Of a stretch of 28,784 bases of DNA, positions 14,253 to 22,423 are shown one piece after another. Made by a program: the position numbers and the translations under genes. The notes beneath the pieces are model-generated. The model was not told the origin of the DNA. It did no database searches and worked only from the letters and a program-made list of their open reading frames with translations. The stretch spans positions 1 through 28,784 of the forward strand of contig CAJUFJ010000048.1 of NCBI GenBank assembly GCA_910585815.1, written 5' to 3'. The stretch comes from an uncultured Oscillospiraceae bacterium. Lineage in GTDB: Bacteria; Bacillota; Clostridia; Oscillospirales; Oscillospiraceae. Position 1 is the first letter of the stretch. Every line of letters begins with the position of its first letter.

Positions 14253-16235
14253 TTAGCCCAGGGTCACCAGAAGGTCGTCGGTGTTGACGGCGGTGCCCAC
14301 AGCGGCGGCCACGGATTTCACGGTGCCGTCCACGGGGGCGGTCACTTCAATCTCCATCTTCATGGCCTCCAGAATCACCAGCACGTCGCCGGCCTTCACG
14401 GCCTGGCCGGGCTTGCACTCCACCTTGAACACGTTGCCGGGCATGGGGCTGGGCACAGGGGTCTCACCGGCGGCGGGGGCGGCGGGAGCGGGCGCGGCGG
14501 CAGGAGCCGGGGCGGGGGCCGGAGCTGCGGGGGCAGCGGCGGGAGCCGGCGCGGCAGCGGGGGCCGGGGCGGCGGCCACAGGAGCGGCGGCAGCGGGGGC
14601 GGGGCCGTCAGCGGCGGCCACGGAGACCTGATACGCCTTGCCGTCGATGGTGATGGTGTAGGAGCCGGGGCAGGTATCCTGCGCGCCCATCACCAGATGG
14701 GGGGGCTGATAGCTGGCAGCAAAGGGCTGGATGGGCCGAGAGGTCATGCCGTTGGCCGCGGTGGCGGGCACGTTGGCATAGTAGACATGGCCCTGCCAGG
14801 CGGGCATGGGGGGCAGGTCGGACTCCTTCTTGGCAGCGGGGGCGGCAGCGCCGGCGGCCTTGGGGGCGTCCTTCTTGGGGAAGCCGGCCTCCCGGTCCTT
14901 GAAGAAGGCCATAGCCACCTGGGGGAAGGCGATGTAGCTCAGCACGTCCTCGTCGCACTTGGCGGTGGCGCCCAGCTCGGCCTTGGTCTTCTCAAACTCG
15001 GGGGCCAGGGAGTCGGCAAAGCGGCCCTCCACCACGGGGGTGTTGCCCAGAATCTTCTTCTGGATGTCGGGGTCGATGGGGGCGGGGGTGCGGCCGTACT
15101 CGCCGCGGCAGTAGGCCTTGATCTCCTTGCCCACCACCTTGTACCGCTCGCCGGCCAGCACGTTCTGCACGGCCTGGGAGCCCACCATCTGGCTGGTGGG
15201 GGTAACCAGCGGGGGATAGCCCATGTCGGCGCGGACCTTGGGGGTCTCGGCCAGGGCCTGATCCAGCTTGTCGATGGCGTTCATCATCTTCAGCTGGGAA
15301 ATCAGGTTGGACAGCATGCCGCCGGGAATCTGATAGTTGAGGCACTGGGTATCGGTGGCCATGGAGATGGGGTCCAGGGTGCCGTCCTTGATAAAGTCGG
15401 CCCGGACGCCCTTGAAGAAGTCGGCCATCTTGATGAGCACCTTGTCGTCCAGGTCCACCTGGTAGCCCAGAGAGCGCAGGGCGTAGGCCAGGGTCTCGGT
15501 GGCGGGCTGGGCGGTGCCGCCGGACATGGGAGAGACGGCGGTGTCCAGCACGTCGGCGCCGGCTTCCACGCCCTTCAGGCATGTCATGAAGGCCAGACCG
15601 GTGGTGCAGTGGGTGTGGATGACCAGGGGCAGCTCGGGCACGGCGTCCTTAATGGCGGACACCAGGTCGTAGGACTCCTTGGGGCCCATAATGCCGGCCA
15701 TGTCCTTGATGCAGATGGACTTCACGCCCATGCTCTTGAGGTCCTTCACCATCTGGACGTTCTTCTCCAGGGTGTGGACGGGGCTGGTGGTGAAGCAGAT
15801 GGTGCCCGAGGCGTGGCCGCCCTGCTTGACGGTCTCGTCGATGGCAACCTCCAGGTTGCGGGCGTCGTTCAGGGCGTCGAAGATACGGATGATGTCGATG
15901 CCGTTCTTGATGGAGTATTCCACAAACTTGCGCACCACGTCGTCGGGGTAGTGCTTATAGCCCAGGATGTTCTGGCCGCGCAGCAGCATCTGCAGCTTGG
16001 TGTTGGGCATCTTCTTGCGAATCTTCCGCAGCCGCTCCCAGGGGTCCTCCTGCAGGTAGCGCAGGCAGACGTCGAAGGTGGCCCCGCCCCACACCTCGGC
16101 GGAGTAGTAGCCGGCCTTGTCCATGGTCTCCAGGATGGGCTCAAACTTGCTGTAGGGCAGGCGGGTGGCGATGAGGGACTGGTTGGCGTCGCGCAGTACG
16201 GTTTCGGTAAAGCCTACTTTTCTTGTCTTGCTCAT
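14253..16235 (-). CDS. Biotin-dependent carboxyltransferase subunit (pyruvate carboxylase subunit B / oxaloacetate decarboxylase alpha)
   Basis: The 660-residue protein starts at the ATG at 16235 (MSKTRKVGFTETVLRDANQS; GGAGG 12 bases upstream). Residues about 5-460 form the HMGL-like TIM barrel and the conserved carboxylase domain: RDANQS (Asp16), the Lys of CIKDMAG (Lys177) that is carbamylated in this family, and the metal His pair in IHTHC (207, 209). An Ala/Pro linker of about 46 residues (545-590) leads to a biotinyl domain with EAMKM (Lys626) 34 residues from the end. It moves carboxyl groups between biotin and pyruvate/oxaloacetate. No biotin carboxylase or membrane Oad subunit lies nearby, so whether it belongs to pyruvate carboxylation or a Na+-pumping decarboxylase is open. 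Its leader is about 105 bases and contains a perfect 16-bp palindrome. Confidence 0.93.
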   Translation of the reverse strand: MSKTRKVGFTETVLRDANQSLIATRLPYSKFEPILETMDKAGYYSAEVWGGATFDVCLRYLQEDPWERLRKIRKKMPNTKLQMLLRGQNILGYKHYPDDVVRKFVEYSIKNGIDIIRIFDALNDARNLEVAIDETVKQGGHASGTICFTTSPVHTLEKNVQMVKDLKSMGVKSICIKDMAGIMGPKESYDLVSAIKDAVPELPLVIHTHCTTGLAFMTCLKGVEAGADVLDTAVSPMSGGTAQPATETLAYALRSLGYQVDLDDKVLIKMADFFKGVRADFIKDGTLDPISMATDTQCLNYQIPGGMLSNLISQLKMMNAIDKLDQALAETPKVRADMGYPPLVTPTSQMVGSQAVQNVLAGERYKVVGKEIKAYCRGEYGRTPAPIDPDIQKKILGNTPVVEGRFADSLAPEFEKTKAELGATAKCDEDVLSYIAFPQVAMAFFKDREAGFPKKDAPKAAGAAAPAAKKESDLPPMPAWQGHVYYANVPATAANGMTSRPIQPFAASYQPPHLVMGAQDTCPGSYTITIDGKAYQVSVAAADGPAPAAAAPVAAAPAPAAAPAPAAAPAAPAPAPAPAAAPAPAAPAAGETPVPSPMPGNVFKVECKPGQAVKAGDVLVILEAMKMEIEVTAPVDGTVKSVAAAVGTAVNTDDLLVTLG

Positions 16236-16275
16236 GGTTTTTTTCGACCTCCAAATTGCTCCCCATAGTTCTTCC

Positions 16276-16291
16276 CTGTGCGGCCGCACAG
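16276..16291. promoter_or_regulatory. Perfect 16-bp palindrome in the leader of the biotin-enzyme gene
   Basis: CTGTGCGGCCGCACAG lies about 40 bases before the start codon and inside the transcribed leader. It may be an operator or an RNA hairpin. A second small hairpin (GCCCC-AA-GGGGC) lies further upstream in the same leader. Confidence 0.5.
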
Positions 16292-16348
16292 CGGGTATGT
16301 CGGGGATAATTTGCCCCTTGGGGCGGACGTGCTAGTCGCTTGCCCTAT

Positions 16349-16377
16349 ATTTTAGTATAATCCTCTCCAGAAAGCAA
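16349..16377 (-). promoter_or_regulatory. Likely promoter of the biotin-enzyme gene
   Basis: On the - strand TTGCTT (16377-16372) and TAAAAT (16354-16349) are 17 bases apart. A second possible -10, TATACT, lies just upstream. The rest of the 333-base gap (16236-16568) shows only this promoter, the leader hairpins and the terminator at 16488-16525. Confidence 0.5.
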
Positions 16378-16487
16378 GCCCCCCGCGAGGAATATTCTAG
16401 CCTTTTTTCTGGAGTTTCTTGTGCAAAAAAGCACTGTGCCATTGGGGCGCCGCCTGCCCGGAGGTCCATCCCGTGCCCCCCGTTCCA

Positions 16488-16525
16488 TAAAAAGTGCCGC
16501 GACGGTCACAGGACCTGCCGCGGCA
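16488..16525 (-). terminator. Terminator downstream of the 41-residue protein gene
   Basis: On the - strand TGCCGCG (16525-16519) pairs with CGCGGCA (16501-16495) across a 17-base loop, followed by CTTTTTA. It lies about 45 bases after the stop codon at 16569. Confidence 0.65.
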
Positions 16526-16568
16526 TCTCATTTCCTTTTCTCAGCCTTCTGCTGAACATAAGCGGCCG

Positions 16569-16694
16569 TCAACGGTCGCTGCTGTCATCATCGCCGGCGT
16601 GATAGGCCTCGTAGTCAAAGATCAGGTCGTCAATGTCCCGGTCCTCCCGGACCTTGGACCAGACGCTGGTCGTCTCCCGCTTGGGCATCGTCAT
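16569..16694 (-). CDS. 41-residue acidic small protein
   Basis: AAAGGAG is 8-9 bases before an ATG at 16694, and the product begins MTMPKRETTSVWSKVREDRD and continues IDDLIFDYEAYHAG, ending in a run of Asp and Ser. It has no membrane segment. The frame is open far upstream, but that extension crosses a strong promoter and a structured leader and has no protein-like character, so only this short part is called. A terminator follows. I know no family for it. Its position after a 230-nt structured RNA suggests either readthrough expression from that promoter or a leader-controlled gene. Confidence 0.55.
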   Translation of the reverse strand: MTMPKRETTSVWSKVREDRDIDDLIFDYEAYHAGDDDSSDR

Positions 16695-16721
16695 AGCTGA
16701 CATCTCCTTTCTGTATGAACT

Positions 16722-16952
16722 GAAAAATGGGTATAAAAATACCACCGTCTGCCTGGCAAACGATGGGGAAAAAGCTGTGTAGACCCTGGAAACACGGCCC
16801 GTCAGGCCGCAGAGACGCGCACAGTATGCTCCCACCGCTTGCAAAATAAGAGTGCCCCTTGGGTGACATAACGCGCATGCATCTGTGCCCACCTCTTTTC
16901 CGCAGATTCTTGTCTCAACGGAGGCATCCGGACGAGGGCGCCCCCATTGACA
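16722..16952 (-). ncRNA. Candidate structured RNA of about 230 nt (6S-like, or a leader RNA)
   Basis: A strong promoter at 16959-16987 makes a transcript with no convincing protein frame for about 230 nt. Read on the - strand it can form a long irregular hairpin: CAGA with UCUG, AUGCGCG with its G-U-tolerant partner UGCGCGU, and UAUG with CAUA, with a large GC-bounded tip (CACCCAAGGGGCAC through GCAAGCGGUGGGAG). A separate tight hairpin CGGCC-UGACG-GGCCG follows, and GGAAAAG can pair with CUUUUUCC to close the body. A weak stem GGUAU-UUUU-AUACC with a U run ends it at about 16722. Size, long interrupted rod and elements such as GGGAGCAUAC are reminiscent of 6S RNA, but this is recall by eye. 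The alternative is a regulatory leader of the 41-residue gene. Confidence 0.4.
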
Positions 16953-16958
16953 GTAGTT

Positions 16959-16987
16959 ATTGTAAACCTCAACCGCCGGTTTGTCAA
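16959..16987 (-). promoter_or_regulatory. Strong sigma-A promoter of the structured RNA
   Basis: On the - strand a consensus TTGACA (16987-16982) and TACAAT (16964-16959) are exactly 17 bases apart. It is among the best-matching promoters in the window. Confidence 0.8.
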
Positions 16988-17063
16988 GGATAAGTTTGTT
17001 GGTTTTTTTATGAAGGGCTTTCATTTTCTTCCTGCTCTTATTCATTTTACCAAGTAAGACAAC

Positions 17064-17093
17064 AGCCGGGACACCGCCTGCGATGTCCCGGCT
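17064..17093 (-). terminator. Hairpin after the ECF S-component gene
   Basis: AGCCGGGACA (17064-17073) pairs perfectly with TGTCCCGGCT (17084-17093), with a 10-base loop. It starts 10 bases after the stop codon at 17103. The following T tract on the - strand is poor (TGTTGTCTT), so termination efficiency is uncertain. Confidence 0.6.
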
Positions 17094-17102
17094 TTGCAGC
17101 TC

Positions 17103-17621
17103 CTACCGCCCCAGCTTGCCCCGCGCCCCGGTCAGAAGCCGGCACAGGGGCCCCTCCAGGGCCAGGGTCAGGAAAAAATTTCCAACGCAGTGGACCAGAT
17201 CGAAGGGGATGCCCGCCACCCAGTAGGACAGGGCGGCCCAGGGCCCGCCCGCCAGGTAGGGCAGGGCGCACAGCGCCCCGAAGCTCAGCCCGAAGGCCCC
17301 GCTGGCCACCGCCCACAGCAGGGGGGGCTTTTCCCTTCCCCGTCCCAGCAGCAGAACAGCCCCCGCCCACAGGGGCCAGACATACAGGTAGCTCACCCAC
17401 CACAGGTGGAAGCCGTGGACCAGCCCCTCCAGCAGGACGAAGGTGAAAATGATGTAAAACACGTCCCGGCCGAAGACCAGGGCGTAGACCAGCACCAGCA
17501 GGGACACCGGCTCGATGTTGGGCAAGGGAGCCATAGCCAGCTGGAGCACCGTCATCATGGCGGCCAGCAGGGCGCACAGCACCACCCGGCGGCTGGCCGT
17601 CCGCAGACCGTTCCTGTCCAT
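17103..17621 (-). CDS. ECF transporter S component, probably for a corrinoid
   Basis: The 172-residue protein has about five to six hydrophobic segments, a short basic N-terminus and the PLPNIEPVSLLVLVYALVFG stretch typical of ECF-type substrate-binding membrane subunits. ECF S components bind a vitamin and pair with a shared EcfA/A'/T energy module, which is not encoded here. The gene starts 4 bases after the stop of a membrane-anchored DUF4430 gene, and a cobalamin riboswitch precedes both. Riboswitch context makes cobalamin or a precursor the likely substrate (CbrT-like role); that is inference from regulation, not from binding residues. Confidence 0.85.
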   Translation of the reverse strand: MDRNGLRTASRRVVLCALLAAMMTVLQLAMAPLPNIEPVSLLVLVYALVFGRDVFYIIFTFVLLEGLVHGFHLWWVSYLYVWPLWAGAVLLLGRGREKPPLLWAVASGAFGLSFGALCALPYLAGGPWAALSYWVAGIPFDLVHCVGNFFLTLALEGPLCRLLTGARGKLGR

Positions 17622-17625
17622 GGCC

Positions 17626-18039
17626 CTAGTAAGTGGACATGGTCAGCTCAAAGTGGTCGCCGTCGGCGATGGGGACGGTGTCCGCTCCGGTCTCCGTCTG
17701 CTCGCCGTCTTTGGTGATGCACCACCACTGCCGCAGACTGTCCTGGGCGGTCTCCCCGTCCACCGTGGTGATGAACAGGCCAAAGGCGCCCTCCTCCCCC
17801 TCCACCAGCTTTTCAGCCAGCAGAAGCTCGCCCAGATACTCCAGATCGGTGTGATAGGTAAACTCCTTGGCGCTCTCGTCGCCGTGGACCACCTCCACCA
17901 CCACCGCCTTGGCCCCCTCCTGAGCCTGGGGCCTGGTGAAGTACCACAGTCCCAGCATCAGGGCCGCAACCACTGCCAGGGCGGCCACAGCCACCGCCAG
18001 AGCGGCCACGGCAAATTGTGTCTTTCTGTTTCCTTTCAT
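17626..18039 (-). CDS. Membrane-anchored DUF4430 protein (transcobalamin-like fold), B12-regulated
   Basis: The 137-residue protein has a basic N-terminus, one hydrophobic helix (about 9-34) and an external domain. The external part ends with QWWCITKDGEQTETGADTVP and then IADGDHFELTMSTY, the W-x-x-x-x-x-G and DGD-x-x-x-x signatures of DUF4430. This domain is related to the C-terminal beta domain of animal intrinsic factor and transcobalamin, which caps bound B12. It is the first gene after the cobalamin riboswitch and is followed 4 bases later by the ECF S component. The simplest reading is a surface corrinoid-capture protein feeding the transporter. No lipobox Cys is seen; the anchor looks like an uncleaved helix. 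AGGAGG precedes the ATG. Confidence 0.87.
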   Translation of the reverse strand: MKGNRKTQFAVAALAVAVAALAVVAALMLGLWYFTRPQAQEGAKAVVVEVVHGDESAKEFTYHTDLEYLGELLLAEKLVEGEEGAFGLFITTVDGETAQDSLRQWWCITKDGEQTETGADTVPIADGDHFELTMSTY

Positions 18040-18075
18040 AATTACCTCCTCGCCGTCTCTCGCGGCGTCAGTATA

Positions 18076-18228
18076 GTTCCCCAGGCAGGTCTTCTGACTT
18101 GAGGCTCAGCACCTGGCTTCCCCTTCCCGGTTTCCCGGTGGCACTTCGAAGCCGGCTCCCCTCTCACAGCGGCGGGACCGTACATTTCTTCCCTATTCTC
18201 CCGGATTTGAGCATCCGGGCACCTGAGG
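18076..18228 (-). promoter_or_regulatory. Cobalamin riboswitch
   Basis: Read on the - strand the leader contains the class I hallmarks in order: GAATAGGGAAG, GGTCCCGCCGCTGTGA, GCCACCGGGAAACCGGGAAG and the B12 box AGTCAGAAGACCTGCC. These bind adenosylcobalamin and shut down expression when B12 is plentiful. After the aptamer a small hairpin (CGCCG/CGGCG, 18051-18067) abuts the AGGAGG ribosome site of the DUF4430 gene and no T-rich terminator is seen, so control is probably at translation. Confidence 0.95.
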
Positions 18229-18235
18229 CGGAGTG

Positions 18236-18264
18236 ATTATACCACAGCTCCGGCAAAAAGCCAA
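18236..18264 (-). promoter_or_regulatory. Promoter of the riboswitch-controlled operon
   Basis: On the - strand TTGGCT (18264-18259) and a perfect TATAAT (18241-18236) are 17 bases apart, immediately before the aptamer. Confidence 0.75.
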
Positions 18265-18282
18265 CTGGACTTTTTCCAGATT

Positions 18283-18311
18283 TTGCGTTAAACTGTATGT
18301 GATTCTAAATT
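18283..18311 (+). promoter_or_regulatory. Possible promoter of tex
   Basis: TTGCGT (18283-18288) and TAAATT (18306-18311) are 17 bases apart, a short distance before the start codon at 18329. It is divergent from the riboswitch promoter 20 bases away. Confidence 0.4.
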
Positions 18312-18328
18312 TTCCAAGGAGAACGACT

Positions 18329-20476
<2,148 letters not shown>

Positions 20477-20546
20477 GGCCCGCGTCCGATTTCCCTCCTC
20501 GCCCCGGGCGGCGCAGAGGCTTTATATCACGCAGACGTTTACACCA

Positions 20547-20622
20547 TGTAGGGCAAGGGCTCTGCCCTTGCCACGCATAGCGGCATAAATTCGTCAGGCA
20601 AGGGCAGAGCCCTTGCCCCACA
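20547..20622. repeat. TGTAGGG-family hairpin repeat, 26-bp arms
   Basis: The arm at 20547-20572 (TGTAGGGCAAGGGCTCTGCC then CTTGCC) and its inverted copy at 20597-20622 differ at one position. Each arm itself folds as GGCAAGGG-loop-CCCTTGCC. A 24-base centre separates them. It lies between tex and the M19 dipeptidase gene, ending 19 bases before the latter's start. Confidence 0.85.
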
Positions 20623-20640
20623 TTCGGAAAGGAGACCACC

Positions 20641-21660
20641 ATGTATCCCCACGCCCTTATCGACCTGCACTGCGACACCCTCACCGCCCTGCGGCCGGAG
20701 GACGCCCCCCTGCTGGACGCCCTCCGCGACCCGCCCCGGCGGAGGGATGCCTTCGCCGCCCTGACCAACCGGGTCCGGGAGACCGACACCCTGGACCTCC
20801 CCGGCCGGCACTTCTCCCTGTCCTCCATCCCGGAGGGGATGCGCTGGTGCCAGTGCTGTGCCATTTTCATCCCGGACGGCCTGTCCCAGGAGGAGGCTGT
20901 CGCCTACTACCACCTGCATCAGGGCAATTTTCACCGGCAGATGGCTGCCCTCTCCGCCAAGGTCCTCCCCTGCCGCACCGCCGCCGACATCGAGGCCGCC
21001 TGGGCCCAGGGCAAGGCGGCGGCCATCCTCACCGTGGAAAACGGCTCCGCCCTGGCCGGCCGGCTGGACCGGGTGGACACTCTGGCCCGGGACGGGGTGC
21101 GGATGGTCACCCTCACCTGGAACGGGGAGAACGAGATCGCCTCGGGCAGCGTAACCGAGCACGGCCTGTCCGATTTCGGGCGGGAGGCCGTCCGGGCGCT
21201 GGAGGGGGCGGGCATCCTGGTGGACGTGTCCCACCTGAACGACCGGGGGTTTGCGGATTTACTCTCTGTCGCCCAAAAACCCTTCGTGGCCAGCCACTCC
21301 AACGCTCGAACCGTCTGCGGCCACCGGCGCAACCTCACCGACGAACAGGTGCGGGAGATGGCGGCCCGGGGGTGCCTCATCGGGCTGAACTACTACAACA
21401 TCTTTCTGCGGCCGGACGGACAGCCCGCCACGCTGGACGACCTGTGGCGGCACGTGGCGCACCTGGTGGAACTGGGGGCGGAGCACTGCCTGGCCCTGGG
21501 CTCCGACGCCGACGGTGCCGACCTGCCCCCCTGTCTGGACGGCCCGGAAAAATTCGCCGGGCTGTACGGCTTCCTCCTGGAGCGGGGGCTCAGCGTCCCC
21601 CAGGCGGAGGGGATTTTATGGAAAAACGCCCTGAATTTTTTCCACAGACAGCTTATTTAG
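20641..21660 (+). CDS. M19 family membrane-type dipeptidase
   Basis: The 339-residue protein has the binuclear zinc site of renal-dipeptidase-like enzymes: His10-x-Asp12 in DLHCDTL, Glu133 in LTVENGSAL, His198 in DVSHLN, His219 in ASHSNART, and Asp289 in LALGSDADGA. M19 enzymes hydrolyse dipeptides, including some with a D-residue at the C-terminal side. There is no signal peptide or anchor, so it is likely cytoplasmic here, despite the family name. GGAG is 7-8 bases before the ATG. It follows tex after a hairpin repeat and is probably expressed on its own or by readthrough. Confidence 0.94.
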   Translation: MYPHALIDLHCDTLTALRPEDAPLLDALRDPPRRRDAFAALTNRVRETDTLDLPGRHFSLSSIPEGMRWCQCCAIFIPDGLSQEEAVAYYHLHQGNFHRQMAALSAKVLPCRTAADIEAAWAQGKAAAILTVENGSALAGRLDRVDTLARDGVRMVTLTWNGENEIASGSVTEHGLSDFGREAVRALEGAGILVDVSHLNDRGFADLLSVAQKPFVASHSNARTVCGHRRNLTDEQVREMAARGCLIGLNYYNIFLRPDGQPATLDDLWRHVAHLVELGAEHCLALGSDADGADLPPCLDGPEKFAGLYGFLLERGLSVPQAEGILWKNALNFFHRQLI

Positions 21661-21670
21661 CAATACCATC

Positions 21671-21699
21671 TTGCGGCGGACGTTTTTTTCTGGTATAAT
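21671..21699 (+). promoter_or_regulatory. Sigma-A promoter of the zinc-ribbon gene
   Basis: TTGCGG (21671-21676) and TATAAT (21694-21699) are 17 bases apart, about 50 bases before the start codon at 21752. Confidence 0.75.
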
Positions 21700-21751
21700 T
21701 TATCAAAACAGGTGGCCATCTTTTGCGCCGTATTTGTAAAGGAGTATCATT

Positions 21752-22027
21752 ATGTCAAAACGCTGCCCGGAATGTCACCGTGTCAACGAAGACTCACGGA
21801 TTTTCTGTACTTACTGCGGCGCCACGCTGGACGCCCATCTGCGGCTGATTCAGGACCTGGAAAAGCAGAAAGAGCTGTCCAAGACCCCGGAGCCCGCCAA
21901 ACAGCGCGGCGACGTCAATTTTTACGTCTCCCGCAGTGCGCCCCAAAAGGAGAAAAAGAGCGCCGCCCCCTGGATCATACTGGGGCTTATTGTGGCTGCG
22001 GCCGCGGTGTGGTTCTTCCTCCATTGA
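21752..22027 (+). CDS. Zinc-ribbon protein with C-terminal membrane anchor
   Basis: The 91-residue product begins MSKRCPECHRVNEDSRIFCT with the four ligands Cys5, Cys8, Cys19 and Cys22 of a rubredoxin-like zinc ribbon. A charged helix and linker follow, and a single C-terminal membrane helix (about 73-90, PWIILGLIVAAAAVWFFLH) puts the ribbon in the cytoplasm. Proteins like this are common and mostly uncharacterised in Bacillota; some take part in envelope complexes or stress sensing. It has its own promoter and terminator, so it is a single-gene unit. AAAGGAG precedes the ATG by 8 bases. Confidence 0.85.
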   Translation: MSKRCPECHRVNEDSRIFCTYCGATLDAHLRLIQDLEKQKELSKTPEPAKQRGDVNFYVSRSAPQKEKKSAAPWIILGLIVAAAAVWFFLH

Positions 22028-22030
22028 GAA

Positions 22031-22067
22031 ACAGGCTGAGAGGGTCGCCCCTTTCAGCCTGTATTTT
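22031..22067 (+). terminator. Intrinsic terminator of the zinc-ribbon gene
   Basis: ACAGGCTGAGAGGG (22031-22044) pairs with its complement at about 22048-22062 with a few G-T pairs, followed by ATTTTT. It begins 3 bases after the stop codon. Confidence 0.85.
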
Positions 22068-22091
22068 TCCATCTATTAGGTGAATGTTCTA

Positions 22092-22120
22092 TTGCATTAC
22101 CAGAAAATCCGTGCTATAAT
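22092..22120 (+). promoter_or_regulatory. Sigma-A promoter of the 22127-22270 RNA
   Basis: TTGCAT (22092-22097) and a perfect TATAAT (22115-22120) are 17 bases apart. Confidence 0.8.
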
Positions 22121-22126
22121 CGACAG

Positions 22127-22270
22127 GAAAACAAAAATGCGGCGGCTCACGGGTGCGCCAACACCCGCAAGCCTGCACAGGTGAAGATACCACCTATACA
22201 ACGGCTTCCAGACCGTATCCGCATGGGATATTATACGGCATTCCATCCTTGTTTGCAAGGGTGCCTTTTT
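22127..22270 (+). ncRNA. Free-standing small RNA candidate of about 145 nt with multibranch fold
   Basis: A consensus promoter ends 6 bases before it and an intrinsic terminator closes it. A 6-bp closing stem ATGCGG/CCGCAT (22137-22142 with 22219-22224) encloses three hairpins: GGCT plus CGGGTG paired with CACCCG and AGCC (22144-22173), AGGTG-loop-CACCT (22179-22195) and ACGG-loop-CCGT (22201-22216). The terminator stem is CATCCTTG-TTTG-CAAGGGTG (22244-22263), then CCTTTTT. A mutually exclusive helix, ATGGGAT with ATTCCAT (22223-22246), overlaps both the closing stem and the terminator foot, which would allow switching. No protein frame is plausible. I recall similar sequence in gut Clostridia but cannot name the family. 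The next gene begins 150 bases later beyond a second terminator, so this is unlikely to be its leader. Confidence 0.65.
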
Positions 22271-22313
22271 CGTATTCAATCTCTGCTTTTTTGTAAGGTG
22301 GAACATACTTCTC

Positions 22314-22352
22314 ACACTGTGCAGGCCTGCCCTGCGCAGTGTTTTTGTTTTC
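22314..22352 (+). terminator. Second terminator-like hairpin downstream of the small RNA
   Basis: ACACTGTGCAGG (22314-22325) pairs with CCTGCGCAGTGT (22331-22342) with one G-T pair and a 5-base loop, then TTTTGTTTT. It stands between the small RNA and the gene at 22424. A further GC-rich hairpin (CCCGGCG at 22354-22360 with CGCCGGG at 22386-22392) follows before the gene. The remainder of this 396-base gap shows nothing else. Confidence 0.75.
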
Positions 22353-22423
22353 GCCCGGCGTCTCAGGGGCTAACGCCTCCAGGCGCGCCGGGAAGTAAAA
22401 CACAGTGGAAGGGAGGTGTTGAA

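Noticed and set aside
14697..16268. Very long open frame (523 codons) on the + strand opposite the biotin-enzyme gene
   Set aside because: It is an antisense shadow produced by biased codon use in a GC-rich gene; it is rich in Gly, His, Val and Leu with no domain, and the - strand gene has full catalytic motifs.
16695..17045. Longer open frame on the - strand that would extend the 41-residue protein to 158 residues
   Set aside because: It crosses a consensus promoter and a structured region, has no good ribosome site and its translation lacks protein-like patterns; the short start at 16694 has a clear AAAGGAG.
18076..18228. Possibility that the riboswitch controls tex
   Set aside because: The aptamer reads on the - strand and its promoter fires toward the DUF4430 gene; tex is divergent with its own possible promoter.
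20547..20622. Possible CRISPR-like repeat
   Set aside because: The repeated units are inverted and scattered singly through the window, with no regularly spaced direct repeats or spacers and no cas genes.
22181..22423. N-terminal extension of the 22424-22933 gene
   Set aside because: The extension runs through two terminators and the small RNA; the ATG at 22424 has GGGAGG and begins with a membrane helix.
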